NCBI RefSeq assembly: GCF_004331685.1
Contig: NZ_SJSM01000013.1
Location: 99,282-163,281, forward strand
Reading direction: 5' to 3'
Length of the DNA stretch: 64,000 bases
Source: Pedobacter hiemivivus
Lineage (GTDB): Bacteria > Bacteroidota > Bacteroidia > Sphingobacteriales > Sphingobacteriaceae
This document shows positions 1 to 9,062 of this stretch, in pieces (position 1 is the stretch's first letter; every line of letters begins with the position of its first letter). The notes beneath the pieces are model-generated. The model was given only the letters and a program-made list of their open reading frames with translations. It did no database searches and was not told the DNA's origin. Made by a program: the position numbers and the translations under genes.

Positions 1-1
1 C

Positions 2-2044
2 TACAGAAATGGAAGTACCTGGTCGAACACTATTGCCTTAAATAAAGCATTTGAAGGTGGTACAATTCGTTTTTCCGCTAATGATGTAAAGAACAATTCT
101 GTGGTTCCTAATTCTGGTCTTGACAGGCAGTCGTTTAATCTGGTAGGTACTTTTGAGCCTATCAAGCGGTTAACTCTTGATGTCCGTACCAATTACATTT
201 TGGAACAGGTGAAAAATCGACCAATGGTATCTGACGGTGCGGGTAATGCCAATTACAATGTTGCCTTTCTTCCAACCAGTATCAATGTGAACGACCTGAA
301 ACCATGGAAAAATGCTGCAGGGGCAGAGGTGCAGTACAATACTGGAAATACGTTTGCTACTAATCCTTGGTTTGCGGCCTATGAATTTATCAATAATACT
401 AAACGTGACAGATTGATCAGTTCTGTTAATGCCCGTTATACTTTTGATAATGGATTGTTTTTGCAAGGCCGGGCAGGTAGGGATGCTTATACTGACAGTT
501 ATAAAAATGTAGTGCCATCTGGTACCGCTTATTACCCGGCAGGTAAAATTGCAGAACAGAAGACGAAATTTGCAGATGTGAATGCGGATGTATTATTGGG
601 TAAGTCATTTGTGGTAGGAGGAAATTTAACCATAACACCAAACTTAGGGGCCAGCTACAGAAATACAAAGATTAATCAGCTTACTAATAATGGGACTGAT
701 TATGCTGTATTTGGTGTTTACAATATCTTGAACGCTAAAAATAAATCAGTAGGTTACACCGAAACTGAGGTAGAAACTCAATCTGCTTATGGTACATTGG
801 AATTAGCTTATAAAGACATTCTTTATTTAACAGGTAGCGGAAGACAAGATTGGTTCTCTACACTTGCAACGCCAGGAAGAGACAATGATCCCAGTGTATT
901 TTATCCTTCAGTAAGTGGTTCATTTGTATTTTCGGAAATATGGAAGCCACAATTTTTAAGCTTTGGTAAATTAAGAGCTGGTTATGCTGTCGTTGGTCAG
1001 GCAACAGATGCCTATCAAACTTTATTAACTTATGGTTTTAAAAGCGAAACTTTAAATGGTAACCCCCTGGGGATAATTAATAATCCGTTCATTCCTAATT
1101 CAAGTCTAAAGGCTTCTACAGCTAGCGAGCTTGAGATTGGTGCTGAGCTTAGGTTTTTTAATGACAGGTTAAGCTTAGATGCAACAGTATATAAAAAACA
1201 CTCTAAAAAAGAGATCACCTATATCTCAACCTCTCCAACAACAGGTTATAACGGGGCCGTATTAAACGCTGGTGAAATTGAAAATAAGGGCGTTGAGGCC
1301 TTGATTTCTGGAGTGATCATTAGAAAAAATGATTTTAGGTGGACTTCATCTTTAAATGGGACTTATAATGACAATACCGTATTGTCATTAGCCCCAGGCT
1401 TAGATGTGCTTCCTATCGCTACATCACGCTCTGGAGCTGGATTTTTACAAAATATCCCAGGTAAAGCAGCAGCACAGGTTGTGGCTTTTGATTTTAAATA
1501 TGATGCCAATGGCAATATATTAAAAGATGCGCTGGGCGCACCTGAAAGAGGTGCATTAAAAGCCTATGGATCTGCATTTAATAAATGGTTTGCCGGATGG
1601 AATAATGAATTTAGTTATAAAGGTGCAACGCTTTCGGTACTTATAGACGGTAAATGGGGGGGCAAGGTATTCTCTGCAACTGATTACTATGGTTATATTT
1701 TTGGTCTACATAAAGCTACTCTTGAAAACCGTGAATCATTAGGTACCACAGCGGCTAAGTTTTATGAAAACACCGCAAATAACGCTTCTCATATATTTGT
1801 TCAGGATGCTAGCTTTATCAAATTCAGACAATTGACATTGGGTTATAATTTTCCTGCTAAAATGTTCAATAATAGAATCAAAAGCTTAAATGTTAGCCTG
1901 GTTGCACGTAATCTATTCATTTTAATGAAGAAAACGGACAATATCGATCCAGAATCAAGCTATAACGCAACATTTCCAGGCTTAGAACTTGGGGGTGTGC
2001 CACCAGTTAGAACATTTGGTTTAAACCTTAGCGTTAAGTTATAA
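2..2044 (+). CDS. SusC/RagA-family TonB-dependent receptor (3' part)
   Basis: This is the C-terminal 680 or so residues of a SusC-type outer-membrane receptor, which imports oligosaccharides with energy from TonB. The frame is open from the first bases of the window, so the plug domain and start lie outside. What is visible is the beta-barrel: alternating aromatic and polar strands, phrases typical of SusC barrels such as FFNDRLSLDATVY and GVEALISG, and a C-terminal strand ending in VRTFGLNLSVKL. The SusD gene starts 18 bases after the stop, the usual SusC-SusD operon arrangement. The glycan cannot be read from the sequence; the neighbouring GH109-like and kinase genes make an amino-sugar glycan possible, but they sit beyond a terminator and this is only inference. 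Confidence 0.93.
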   Translation, partial: YRNGSTWSNTIALNKAFEGGTIRFSANDVKNNSVVPNSGLDRQSFNLVGTFEPIKRLTLDVRTNYILEQVKNRPMVSDGAGNANYNVAFLPTSINVNDLKPWKNAAGAEVQYNTGNTFATNPWFAAYEFINNTKRDRLISSVNARYTFDNGLFLQGRAGRDAYTDSYKNVVPSGTAYYPAGKIAEQKTKFADVNADVLLGKSFVVGGNLTITPNLGASYRNTKINQLTNNGTDYAVFGVYNILNAKNKSVGYTETEVETQSAYGTLELAYKDILYLTGSGRQDWFSTLATPGRDNDPSVFYPSVSGSFVFSEIWKPQFLSFGKLRAGYAVVGQATDAYQTLLTYGFKSETLNGNPLGIINNPFIPNSSLKASTASELEIGAELRFFNDRLSLDATVYKKHSKKEITYISTSPTTGYNGAVLNAGEIENKGVEALISGVIIRKNDFRWTSSLNGTYNDNTVLSLAPGLDVLPIATSRSGAGFLQNIPGKAAAQVVAFDFKYDANGNILKDALGAPERGALKAYGSAFNKWFAGWNNEFSYKGATLSVLIDGKWGGKVFSATDYYGYIFGLHKATLENRESLGTTAAKFYENTANNASHIFVQDASFIKFRQLTLGYNFPAKMFNNRIKSLNVSLVARNLFILMKKTDNIDPESSYNATFPGLELGGVPPVRTFGLNLSVKL

Positions 2045-2062
2045 TTTTTAAAAAACAGAAAA

Positions 2063-3661
2063 ATGAAAACGAACAAATTCAATATATATATTCTGGTGGC
2101 TCTTGTTGGTATTTTAATGGGCACATCATGTACAAAAGATTTTAAAGAAATCAATACAAATCCAGTGGCTTACGGGCCTACGAGTTTCGATCCTAATTTT
2201 TTATTGACTTCAGCACAGTTAAATTATACAGGAAGTATTGATTTTGCTTACGATACCTGGAGAGGTAACCTTATCTATGCGTCTACGATGATGCAAGGCT
2301 TTTCGACCGTTGTAAGTTACTGGGCCGGCGATAAATACCTACTTAATGAAGGTTATACAGCGGCCTATTGGGGCACAAGTGCTGTTGGTGCATACATTGA
2401 ACAGGTTAGACCGGTTGTTGATGTAGTGGAGTTTACTAGGGGTAATGCAAAATATGCAAATGTACATCAGGTGGCACGTATATGGAGGGCCGTTATCATG
2501 TCGCGTATTACAGATTTATACGGTGACATCCCATACTCGGAAGCAGGTCAGGGTTATTATAAAAGCAGTTTCACACCAAAGTACGACAGTCAGCAAGCTA
2601 TATACACAGACCTGTTAAAAGAAGTAGAAGAAGCAACAAATGCACTTAACGCAAGCGGTGATAAAGTGACAGGTGATGTGATTTTTTTGGGGAATATTGA
2701 TAAATGGAAGCGATTCGGTAATACCTTACTATTGCGTCTTGCTATGAGATTGACGAAGGTTGATGAAAACACTGCAAAGGCTTATGCTCAGAAAGTTGTG
2801 GGCAAAACAATGATAAATAATGATGACAATGCCTTTGTGACTCATGATGTTTCAGGATCAAGAGTAACTCAGAATAGGAATAGCCAGGTTTTGCAAGGCG
2901 ATGGTGGGCAAGAAAATTACTATACCAAATGGTCTAAAACGTTTATTGATTTGTTAAAAGGCGCTAATGATCCACGTTTAGGTAAAGTTGCCGTAACTCA
3001 ATTGTATTTGACAGATGGAACAAAGCTCCAAAATCCAGCTTACATTACTAATCCTGCAGTTCAGAAGGGGATGCCTAATGGTAAAGATTTAAGTGGACAG
3101 GCAGGTAGGGATATTAGACAAGACGCTTCTTTTACTACTTTCCCGGATTACTCTTCTCCAAATCCAGGTATGATTAAAAAGAACGGGATAACTTTTATTT
3201 TAACCTATGCAGAAAGTGAGTTTCTGCTTGCAGAAGCCGCACAAAGATGGGGCATTGCTGGTACTCCTGCCCCACATTATAAAGAGGGTTTAAAGGCTGC
3301 AATTACTTTTTTGGGACAATATGATGCAAATCTTGCTATAACGGAAGGTGTTGCTGAAACATTTGCTACTGCAAATCCATATAATGCTGTAAACGGTTTG
3401 CAGATGATTAATACCCAATATTGGCTGCATACCAGTACAATGCTAGATTTTTACGAAACATGGTGTAACTGGAGGAGATCTGGTTTCCCAGTTTTAACAC
3501 CTGTGGTTTATCCTGGTAATGCGACAAATGGAACAATACCACGTCGTTTTCCTTATCCAGTAGAGGAAGCGGTTAAAAATGGAGCCAATCAACAGGCTGC
3601 TGCTGCTATTATTCCTGGTGGAGATAAACTAACAGGTAGAGTTTGGTGGGATAAGCAATAA
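2063..3661 (+). CDS. SusD/RagB-family nutrient-binding outer membrane lipoprotein
   Basis: This 532-residue lipoprotein is the surface glycan-binding partner of the SusC upstream. The signal peptide ends in a lipobox with Cys23 (MGTSC), and the mature start CTKDFKEINTNP followed by a 'PNFLLTSAQ' stretch is typical of the SusD-like_2 branch (PF12771) rather than of the classical SusD branch seen at 33833. The body is alpha-helical (TPR-like), and the C-terminal part contains the usual YAESEFLLAEAAQRWG helix. It starts 18 bases after the SusC stop and is followed by a strong hairpin terminator. The family is confident; the ligand is unknown. Confidence 0.93.
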   Translation: MKTNKFNIYILVALVGILMGTSCTKDFKEINTNPVAYGPTSFDPNFLLTSAQLNYTGSIDFAYDTWRGNLIYASTMMQGFSTVVSYWAGDKYLLNEGYTAAYWGTSAVGAYIEQVRPVVDVVEFTRGNAKYANVHQVARIWRAVIMSRITDLYGDIPYSEAGQGYYKSSFTPKYDSQQAIYTDLLKEVEEATNALNASGDKVTGDVIFLGNIDKWKRFGNTLLLRLAMRLTKVDENTAKAYAQKVVGKTMINNDDNAFVTHDVSGSRVTQNRNSQVLQGDGGQENYYTKWSKTFIDLLKGANDPRLGKVAVTQLYLTDGTKLQNPAYITNPAVQKGMPNGKDLSGQAGRDIRQDASFTTFPDYSSPNPGMIKKNGITFILTYAESEFLLAEAAQRWGIAGTPAPHYKEGLKAAITFLGQYDANLAITEGVAETFATANPYNAVNGLQMINTQYWLHTSTMLDFYETWCNWRRSGFPVLTPVVYPGNATNGTIPRRFPYPVEEAVKNGANQQAAAAIIPGGDKLTGRVWWDKQ

Positions 3662-3691
3662 CATCCTTTATTAATATCCTCTCATAATTGC

Positions 3692-3727
3692 AAAAGGGCT
3701 TTTCATACGATATGAAAGGCCCTTTTT
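3692..3727. terminator. Bidirectional hairpin terminator
   Basis: A 16-bp stem (AAAAGGGCTTTTCATA paired with TATGAAAGGCCCTTTT, one T:G wobble) with a 3-base loop CGA is followed by a run of T on the plus strand and preceded by A on the same strand. It lies between the converging SusD and kinase genes and can serve both. Confidence 0.9.
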
Positions 3728-4756
3728 TTACAGTTCTTTCTCTAGTTCAAGATATGCTTTTAGCAATTCGATTTGATTCATGGCTCTGTTGAAATTATGG
3801 CCCTCATATTTAGCCCCATAATAAATATCATTCTGCAGATAATCTGCCAGGAAACGAATGGCCTGCATATAAATTATAAACTTACCAGCATAGGTAAAAT
3901 AGTTTTTCTCGGCTGCCGTCAACACCGATTCCATTTCTGCCATATAGCCATCATATATAGCCTTAAAGAAAGGCTTTCTAATGCTAATCTTAGTTAAATC
4001 TGTTTCCTCTTCACTCGCTTCACACAAATAGGTTCTCATCATATCACCAACGTCACTGATGAAATAGCCAGGCATAACGGTATCCAAATCAATCACACAT
4101 ATACCTTTATTTTGACTATCAAAAAGTACATTGCTGATTTTTGTGTCATGATGAATTACCCTTAGTGGGATATTTTTATCACTTAAGATCTCACGAAAAA
4201 TGTCCACAATTCCCTGGTGATCCTTAATAAATTGAATACCATCAGCCGCTTTTTCTAATCTTTCTGCTGATGCCTTTTTGCAGGCTTGAGTAAATTGATC
4301 ATATCTTAATATCAGGTTGTGAAAATTTGGAATGGTGATGTTTAAATCCTCTGCTTTAAAGCCGTTTAAGATTCTAGAGAACTTCCCAAATTGCTTTGCC
4401 GCTTCATACGCCTCTTCCTTATTTTGTAAGACATTGAGGGAAGTTGAGCCTTCTACAAAAGGGAACAACCTATAATATCCAGCATCATTATGTATTAAAG
4501 TTTGGCCATTTGTGGCTTTAACAGGTGATACAAAAAGATAATCAGGATTTTCTTTGCTCAAATAATCTCTAAGCAAAGTAAGGTTCTCATCAATGTCCGA
4601 AGGCTGCTTAAACACTTCGTTATTTACCTGCTGTAAAATGTAGTTTTTGTGATCTATATTTACTTTCCAGGTATGGTTAATCAAACCATCACCAAATGGC
4701 TGGACAATTGTTTTATCGGAATCAAAACCGTAGACACTTAAAATATTCTCGAACAT
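3728..4756 (-). CDS. APH-fold sugar kinase, NahK-like (probable N-acetylhexosamine 1-kinase)
   Basis: This 342-residue cytoplasmic protein has the aminoglycoside phosphotransferase fold (PF01636). The Brenner motif H202-H-D204-x4-N209 (HHDTKISN) supplies the catalytic Asp, and VIDLDTV (D223/D225) supplies the metal ligands. An N-terminal lobe reads GLINHTWKV and NYILQQVN. Homologues in Bacteroidota and bifidobacteria are often misnamed 'mucin desulfatase'; the characterised one is bifidobacterial NahK, which makes GlcNAc-1-P or GalNAc-1-P. The neighbours (LacI gene and GH109-like gene) fit phosphorylation of released GalNAc. A LacI operator sits 57 bases upstream of the start at 4813-4828. 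The fold is certain, the substrate is inferred. It is unlikely to be an antibiotic resistance enzyme. Confidence 0.8.
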   Translation of the reverse strand: MFENILSVYGFDSDKTIVQPFGDGLINHTWKVNIDHKNYILQQVNNEVFKQPSDIDENLTLLRDYLSKENPDYLFVSPVKATNGQTLIHNDAGYYRLFPFVEGSTSLNVLQNKEEAYEAAKQFGKFSRILNGFKAEDLNITIPNFHNLILRYDQFTQACKKASAERLEKAADGIQFIKDHQGIVDIFREILSDKNIPLRVIHHDTKISNVLFDSQNKGICVIDLDTVMPGYFISDVGDMMRTYLCEASEEETDLTKISIRKPFFKAIYDGYMAEMESVLTAAEKNYFTYAGKFIIYMQAIRFLADYLQNDIYYGAKYEGHNFNRAMNQIELLKAYLELEKEL

Positions 4757-4812
4757 GTGCTTCGTATACTAGTTGATAAACCAAACTTAAATATTTAAGT
4801 GGCTAAAAAGAT

Positions 4813-4828
4813 GTGCAAACGTTTGCGC
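4813..4828. promoter_or_regulatory. LacI-family operator, site 1
   Basis: The sequence GTGCAAACGTTTGCGC contains the perfect 12-bp palindrome GCAAACGTTTGC with a central CpG, the classic form of a LacI/PurR-family operator. It lies between the end of the LacI gene and the start of the kinase gene, so it should control the kinase promoter. The same core recurs at 5939-5956. Confidence 0.75.
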
Positions 4829-4832
4829 GAAA

Positions 4833-5861
4833 TTACTTACGATTGCTCAATACCAATTCAGATTCGACCACAATATTAAAGTAGGCCTGTTCTGAACCAG
4901 ACTCATTTTTTGGCTTGTTGATCAGATCTATCAATATATCGGCGGCTTTTTTACCTTGCTTATATGGAAACTGCTCAACAGAAGCTATTGGCGTATGGTC
5001 CATATAATTAATAATTGGAAGATTGGCATAGCTCACAAAATCCAGGTTAGTGAGTGCAATAGATTTGGCATATCGCATGGCAAATAAGGCTACATAATCA
5101 TTAAACGTTACCACCGCAGTAGGTTTTCGTTTATGATTTAACAAGGTATCCATTGCTTTAATTGTACCATCTTCAGACAAATCGCAGCTTACAATAAGCG
5201 AAGGATCAAACTTTAACCGGTTTGCGGTCATCGCCCGGATATATCCTTCTTTTCTTTCATGAGTAGCGACAAGCGTACCTGGTCCATTAATCATACCTAT
5301 GGTGCGATGGCCTTTTTTTAAGAGAAAATTCACCGCTTCGAAAGTACCTGTCTTCAGGTTAGAACTTACGTAGTGTATGTCTTTAATAGGAGGGATGCGA
5401 TCAAAAAATACAATGGGAATGTTTAATTTTTTAAAAACCTCAAAATGTTCGTATGTACTGGTGGTTTTAGCTACAGAAACCAGTAAGCCATCAACACCTT
5501 GGGATTTCATTTTGGCTACAAGGAGTTTTTCTCTTTCGGCATCATCATGAGATTGTGCCAATAGCACAGTATAGTTCCGTTTATAGGCAATGTCTTCAAT
5601 GCCGCTTATAGCAGTAGAGAAGAAGGATTCGGACAATTCGGGTAAAATAACACCGATTACAAATGATTTGCCATGTAAAAACTGAATGGCCCGCTGATTT
5701 GGTTCGTAGTTAAGTTCTGCGGCCAATTTTTTGACACGCATTTTCGTAGTTAAACCGATACTAGAATGGTCATGTAATGCTCTTGATACGGTAGAAACTG
5801 AAATCTTAAGTATTTTGGCAATCTCCTTAATAGTGGTTGGTTTGTCCGGCATCATCTTCAA
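4833..5861 (-). CDS. LacI-family transcriptional regulator
   Basis: This 342-residue repressor has an N-terminal LacI helix-turn-helix at residues 8-35 (TTIKEIAKILKISVSTVSRAL), a hinge helix with the intercalating leucine (RAIQFLHGK), and a periplasmic-binding-protein-like effector domain with VIGVILPE and the late VASVEQFP segment. Met4 is an equally good start. The gene sits between two copies of a CpG-centred operator (4813-4828 and 5939-5956), which strongly suggests that it regulates the kinase, the GH109-like gene and itself. The likely effector is a sugar from the substrate of those genes. Confidence 0.93.
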   Translation of the reverse strand: MKMMPDKPTTIKEIAKILKISVSTVSRALHDHSSIGLTTKMRVKKLAAELNYEPNQRAIQFLHGKSFVIGVILPELSESFFSTAISGIEDIAYKRNYTVLLAQSHDDAEREKLLVAKMKSQGVDGLLVSVAKTTSTYEHFEVFKKLNIPIVFFDRIPPIKDIHYVSSNLKTGTFEAVNFLLKKGHRTIGMINGPGTLVATHERKEGYIRAMTANRLKFDPSLIVSCDLSEDGTIKAMDTLLNHKRKPTAVVTFNDYVALFAMRYAKSIALTNLDFVSYANLPIINYMDHTPIASVEQFPYKQGKKAADILIDLINKPKNESGSEQAYFNIVVESELVLSNRK

Positions 5862-5938
5862 ATATTAAAATAAACTTTAACATTTTAATAAAAAACTGCA
5901 ATCAGTTCCTAATTTTAAGGGTAAAATGCAGGAGATGT

Positions 5939-5956
5939 CACGCAAACGTTTGTGTG
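5939..5956. promoter_or_regulatory. LacI-family operator, site 2
   Basis: CACGCAAACGTTTGTGTG is an 18-bp inverted repeat with one mismatched pair; its core CAAACGTTTG is identical to the core of site 1. It lies in the divergent region between the LacI gene and the GH109-like gene, where it can control both. Confidence 0.8.
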
Positions 5957-6067
5957 TTTTTTTAGCTATTAATTTATTGGGTTAGCTAGATAGTTCTATA
6001 ACTTGGGGTTATTATTCATTTGTAGGAATAATATGCGTAGCTAAACACATAAAATGAACTAAATAAT

Positions 6068-7423
6068 ATGAACAGAAGAGAATTTGTTAAGAACAGTAGC
6101 ATTACCGCTGCTGCTGCGACAGTTTTACCAAGTAATTCTTTATTTGCCAGTACCGGGGCTGATAAAATAAAAGTAGCAATGATAGGCGTAGGTTTACGTG
6201 GTCAGAACCATTTAAATCTGTTGTTAAAGAGATCCGATGTTGATTTGGTTGCTATATGTGATATAGATGATCGTATGTTGAGCAGTGCTAAGGCAATGAT
6301 CGCTAAAAGCGGAAAGCCAATGCCTAAAATTTTTACGGGTGATGATTACGCCTGGAAAAAGATGTTGGAAACAACTAAAGGACTGAAGGCGGTAGTGATA
6401 TCCACTCCGTGGGAATGGCATAAAGAAATGATCATTAAGTCTATGGAATCAGGACTTAAATATATAGCCACCGAAGTTATCTTAGGTATTACACTACAAG
6501 ATCATTGGGATGTTGTACAGGCAGCAGAAAAGCATGACGCGCATGTAATGATGCTTGAAAATGTTTGCTATCGCAGAGATGTACTCGCTGCTTTAAATAT
6601 GGTAAGACAAGGCGTGTTTGGTGAAATCCTTCATCTGCAAGGTGGATACCAACATGATTTGAGAGAAGTTAAATTTAATGATGGTGTAAAACCTTATGGT
6701 GGGGGTGTAGAGTTTAATGAGAAAGGCTTCTCTGAAGCAAAATGGAGAACCAACCATTCTGTACACCGTAATGGAGATCTTTATCCAACGCATGGTATTG
6801 GTCCGGTTGCCAATTGTATTAACATCAACAGGGGAAATAAATTCCTTAAACTAAACTCATTTGCTACAAAATCAAGGGGATTACACAACTATATCGTGGA
6901 GAAAGGCGGAGAAAATCATCCAAATGCGAAAATTAATTTCCGCCTGGGTGATATTGTAACCACTACAATTGATTGCGCGAATGGAGAAACGATAATTCTG
7001 CAACACGATACCAATCTTCCAAGACCATATTCTTTAGGCTTTAGAGTGCAAGGAACTAAAGGACTTTGGATGGATGTAAATAAAAGTATCTACGTAGAGG
7101 GAGTGAGCAAACCACATCAATGGGATGGCCAAGATAAATGGTTGGCAAAGTACGACCACCCGCTATGGAAAAAGTATGGTAGCGATGCTGAAGGTGCTGG
7201 TCATGGTGGCATGGACTTCTTTGTTATACACGCCTTTATTGAAGCTGCAAAGCGTAACGAACCAACACCAATGGATGTATACGATGCGGCTGCATGGAGT
7301 GCAATTACGCCTTTAAGCGAACAATCTATAGAAATGGGTAATGAGACAGTTGACTTTCCTGATTTTACAAGCGGAAAGTGGATGTCTAGAAAGCCTATTT
7401 TTGCTTTAAATGACGATTATTAA
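6068..7423 (+). CDS. Tat-exported Gfo/Idh/MocA protein, GH109-like (possible alpha-N-acetylgalactosaminidase)
   Basis: This 451-residue protein starts with a twin-arginine signal (MNRREFVKN followed by an Ala-rich stretch, cut near residue 28), then a Rossmann NAD-binding segment (VAMIGVGLRG, residues 36-45) and a Gfo/Idh/MocA C-terminal domain. Two stretches match what I know of GH109 enzymes, which cleave alpha-GalNAc by an NAD-dependent oxidation-elimination mechanism: MLENVCYRRD (161-170) with NMVRQGVFGEI, and NGDLYPTHGIGPV (234-246). A LacI operator lies 110 bases upstream. Together with the NahK-like kinase this suggests GalNAc release and phosphorylation. Other Tat-exported Gfo/Idh/MocA proteins act as plain dehydrogenases, so the exact reaction needs proof. 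Confidence 0.8.
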   Translation: MNRREFVKNSSITAAAATVLPSNSLFASTGADKIKVAMIGVGLRGQNHLNLLLKRSDVDLVAICDIDDRMLSSAKAMIAKSGKPMPKIFTGDDYAWKKMLETTKGLKAVVISTPWEWHKEMIIKSMESGLKYIATEVILGITLQDHWDVVQAAEKHDAHVMMLENVCYRRDVLAALNMVRQGVFGEILHLQGGYQHDLREVKFNDGVKPYGGGVEFNEKGFSEAKWRTNHSVHRNGDLYPTHGIGPVANCININRGNKFLKLNSFATKSRGLHNYIVEKGGENHPNAKINFRLGDIVTTTIDCANGETIILQHDTNLPRPYSLGFRVQGTKGLWMDVNKSIYVEGVSKPHQWDGQDKWLAKYDHPLWKKYGSDAEGAGHGGMDFFVIHAFIEAAKRNEPTPMDVYDAAAWSAITPLSEQSIEMGNETVDFPDFTSGKWMSRKPIFALNDDY

Positions 7424-7462
7424 TCACATTTAACCTCAGTTTAATTTCTTCTTGTGTTTTAA

Positions 7463-7500
7463 ACAAAGCCCTGCATGCTACGCTACGCAGGGCTTTTGTC
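7463..7500 (+). terminator. Hairpin terminator after the GH109-like gene
   Basis: AAAGCCCTGC at 7465-7474 pairs with GCAGGGCTTT at 7487-7496 (10 bp, 12-base loop) and is followed by TTGTCATTTTT. It closes the transcript that ends at 7423. Confidence 0.8.
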
Positions 7501-7571
7501 ATTTTTATTCACAAAACATCAAAAAACATTCCTGTTAACATTAACTTAACATTGAATATGCATATTTGCAT

Positions 7572-7781
7572 ATGTTTATAAATATTCTGGCGATTACATT
7601 TGTCCTGTTCGCACTACTTGCAGCATTTAAGATGGATACTTTTTTACAGGGCTTTCTGTTTATTCTCGCGTTGTGCGCAGTTTCTGCTTTACTATTCTTG
7701 TTTATCACTTTCCCCGGGCTTTCAGGGCTTTCGGTAGCTATAATACTCGCAGCTTTTATCTTCAGACAATCTAAAAAGTAA
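7572..7781 (+). CDS. Small two-helix membrane protein, unknown function
   Basis: This 69-residue protein starts at the ATG at 7572 (a TTG two codons upstream is possible). Nearly the whole chain is hydrophobic: helices at about 2-20 and 25-48 and a third short one at 52-64, ending in the positively charged RQSKK. I do not recognise the family. It stands alone between a terminator and an AT-rich promoter region, and the codon use resembles its neighbours. Coding status is likely because of the consistent membrane pattern and lack of stops, but not certain. Confidence 0.6.
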   Translation: MFINILAITFVLFALLAAFKMDTFLQGFLFILALCAVSALLFLFITFPGLSGLSVAIILAAFIFRQSKK

Positions 7782-7964
7782 ATTTCGATACACTTATATT
7801 CTGTGTGTATACCTTCCCTTTAAAGGATTATTGGATAATTATTTAATCTGAGAAATAGAATTTCGTGTTTTATTTCACAATATTATAAGAATATTACAAT
7901 ATTTTATTAAATAATTCTTAATTTTATTATATAAAAAAGTTCACAAAGATATACTTCGTAAATT

Positions 7965-8294
7965 ATGAAAACTTTAGGTGAAAAATTTAGGATCTTACGT
8001 CAAAAGATGGGAGTTAACCAAAAGGCAATGGCTGACCAATTGGAGATATCAATCCCGGCGTATTCAAAACTAGAAACTAGCATCACAGATCCAAACTTTA
8101 GCAGGATAAATCAAATAGCGAAGGTTCATGGTCTAACCCTTAGAGAATTCCTTGATATTGGGGAAGAGGGTGCTAGCGAACAAGAGCAGCTTATCCAGCA
8201 GCTAAAAGAAAAGATTACCACATTGGAAAATTCTGTGATCCGGTTACAGAGTAAATTGATTGACCTCTACGATAGAGAAGATCAAAAGAAGTAA
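7965..8294 (+). CDS. XRE-family helix-turn-helix regulator with coiled-coil tail
   Basis: This 109-residue protein has a Cro/C1-type HTH at residues 5-60 (RILRQKMGVNQKAMADQLEIS is the recognition region), followed by a Glu/Gln-rich heptad-like tail (about 70-105: EQEQLIQQLKEKITTLENSV) that probably forms a dimerising coiled coil. Such short regulators are common in Sphingobacteriaceae and no target is evident. The 183-base region upstream is very AT-rich with no clear operator. A perfect 18-bp hairpin follows the gene. Confidence 0.85.
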   Translation: MKTLGEKFRILRQKMGVNQKAMADQLEISIPAYSKLETSITDPNFSRINQIAKVHGLTLREFLDIGEEGASEQEQLIQQLKEKITTLENSVIRLQSKLIDLYDREDQKK

Positions 8295-8307
8295 TTAAGG
8301 CTTTCAA

Positions 8308-8360
8308 TAAATTTAAAGAACCTTGTCAACTTAACAGCTGATCAAGGTTCTTTAAATTTA
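8308..8360. terminator. Perfect 18-bp hairpin between converging genes
   Basis: TAAATTTAAAGAACCTTG at 8308-8325 is exactly complementary to CAAGGTTCTTTAAATTTA at 8343-8360, with a 17-base loop. It lies between the ends of the XRE gene and eda, so it probably terminates both directions, although a long U tract is lacking. Confidence 0.7.
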
Positions 8361-8368
8361 TACCTAAA

Positions 8369-9019
8369 TTAACCTTTAACTAAGGTAATAAGCAACTGGC
8401 AACGTTCTGTTAGCCAATTATAATCTTTGGCATTTTCAGGTTGCTGAAACAATTTAGAACCAAAGCCTAAAGCAGTAACACCTGCATTTAACCAATTGTC
8501 AATATTTTCCTTATTTACATCAACACCACCTGTTGGCATAAATTTAAGATTAGGAAACAATGGCTTAATTGCTTTTAGAAATCCTATACCTAAAGTATCT
8601 CCCGGGAAAAGCTTAACCAATGGTGCACCAAGTTCTTCAGCCAAATTAATTTCAGTAGGCGTCATACATCCCGGTACCCATAATATATTGTGCAAAGCTG
8701 TTATTTCGGCAAGATCTGCTCTTACAATAGGACTAACGATAAAATCAGCACCAAGTTCGATGTAAGCTTCCGCCTGTGCTACTGTTTTTATAGTGCCTAT
8801 CCCAAGCTTCATATCAGGAAAGTGTTCATTTCTATAAGCTAATAATGCTTTAAAATTTTCTGGCGCTTTCGGTCCTCTGTTTGTGAATTCAAACACGCGA
8901 ATACCACCAGCATAACTTGCCTTTACTACTTCTATACAGGTTTGAGCATCTTCATTATAATAAACCGGGATAACCGGGTATTCCTGAATGACTTTTAAAG
9001 GGTTTGTTTCTGTTTTCAT
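8369..9019 (-). CDS. eda: 2-dehydro-3-deoxy-phosphogluconate (KDPG) aldolase
   Basis: This 216-residue class I aldolase splits KDPG into pyruvate and glyceraldehyde-3-phosphate, the last step of hexuronate catabolism. The Schiff-base lysine is K136 in VKLFPG, the general acid/base Glu is E44 in VFEFTNRG, and VPGCMTPTE (115-123) is the family's substrate-binding loop. The length fits the family. It follows kdgK on the same strand with a 43-base gap, so the two are probably cotranscribed from the shared divergent region near 10118. Confidence 0.94.
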   Translation of the reverse strand: MKTETNPLKVIQEYPVIPVYYNEDAQTCIEVVKASYAGGIRVFEFTNRGPKAPENFKALLAYRNEHFPDMKLGIGTIKTVAQAEAYIELGADFIVSPIVRADLAEITALHNILWVPGCMTPTEINLAEELGAPLVKLFPGDTLGIGFLKAIKPLFPNLKFMPTGGVDVNKENIDNWLNAGVTALGFGSKLFQQPENAKDYNWLTERCQLLITLVKG

Positions 9020-9062
9020 CTGTATATGATTATTTTATCGTTACAATCTGTTGTTATTTTTA

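Noticed and set aside
3728..4756. Aminoglycoside resistance gene
   Set aside because: The APH fold is shared with sugar kinases and the neighbours are sugar metabolism genes.
5863..5890. TATTAAAAT...ATTTTAATA inverted repeat upstream of the first LacI gene
   Set aside because: Very AT-rich and plausible by chance; the CpG operator at 5939 explains control better.
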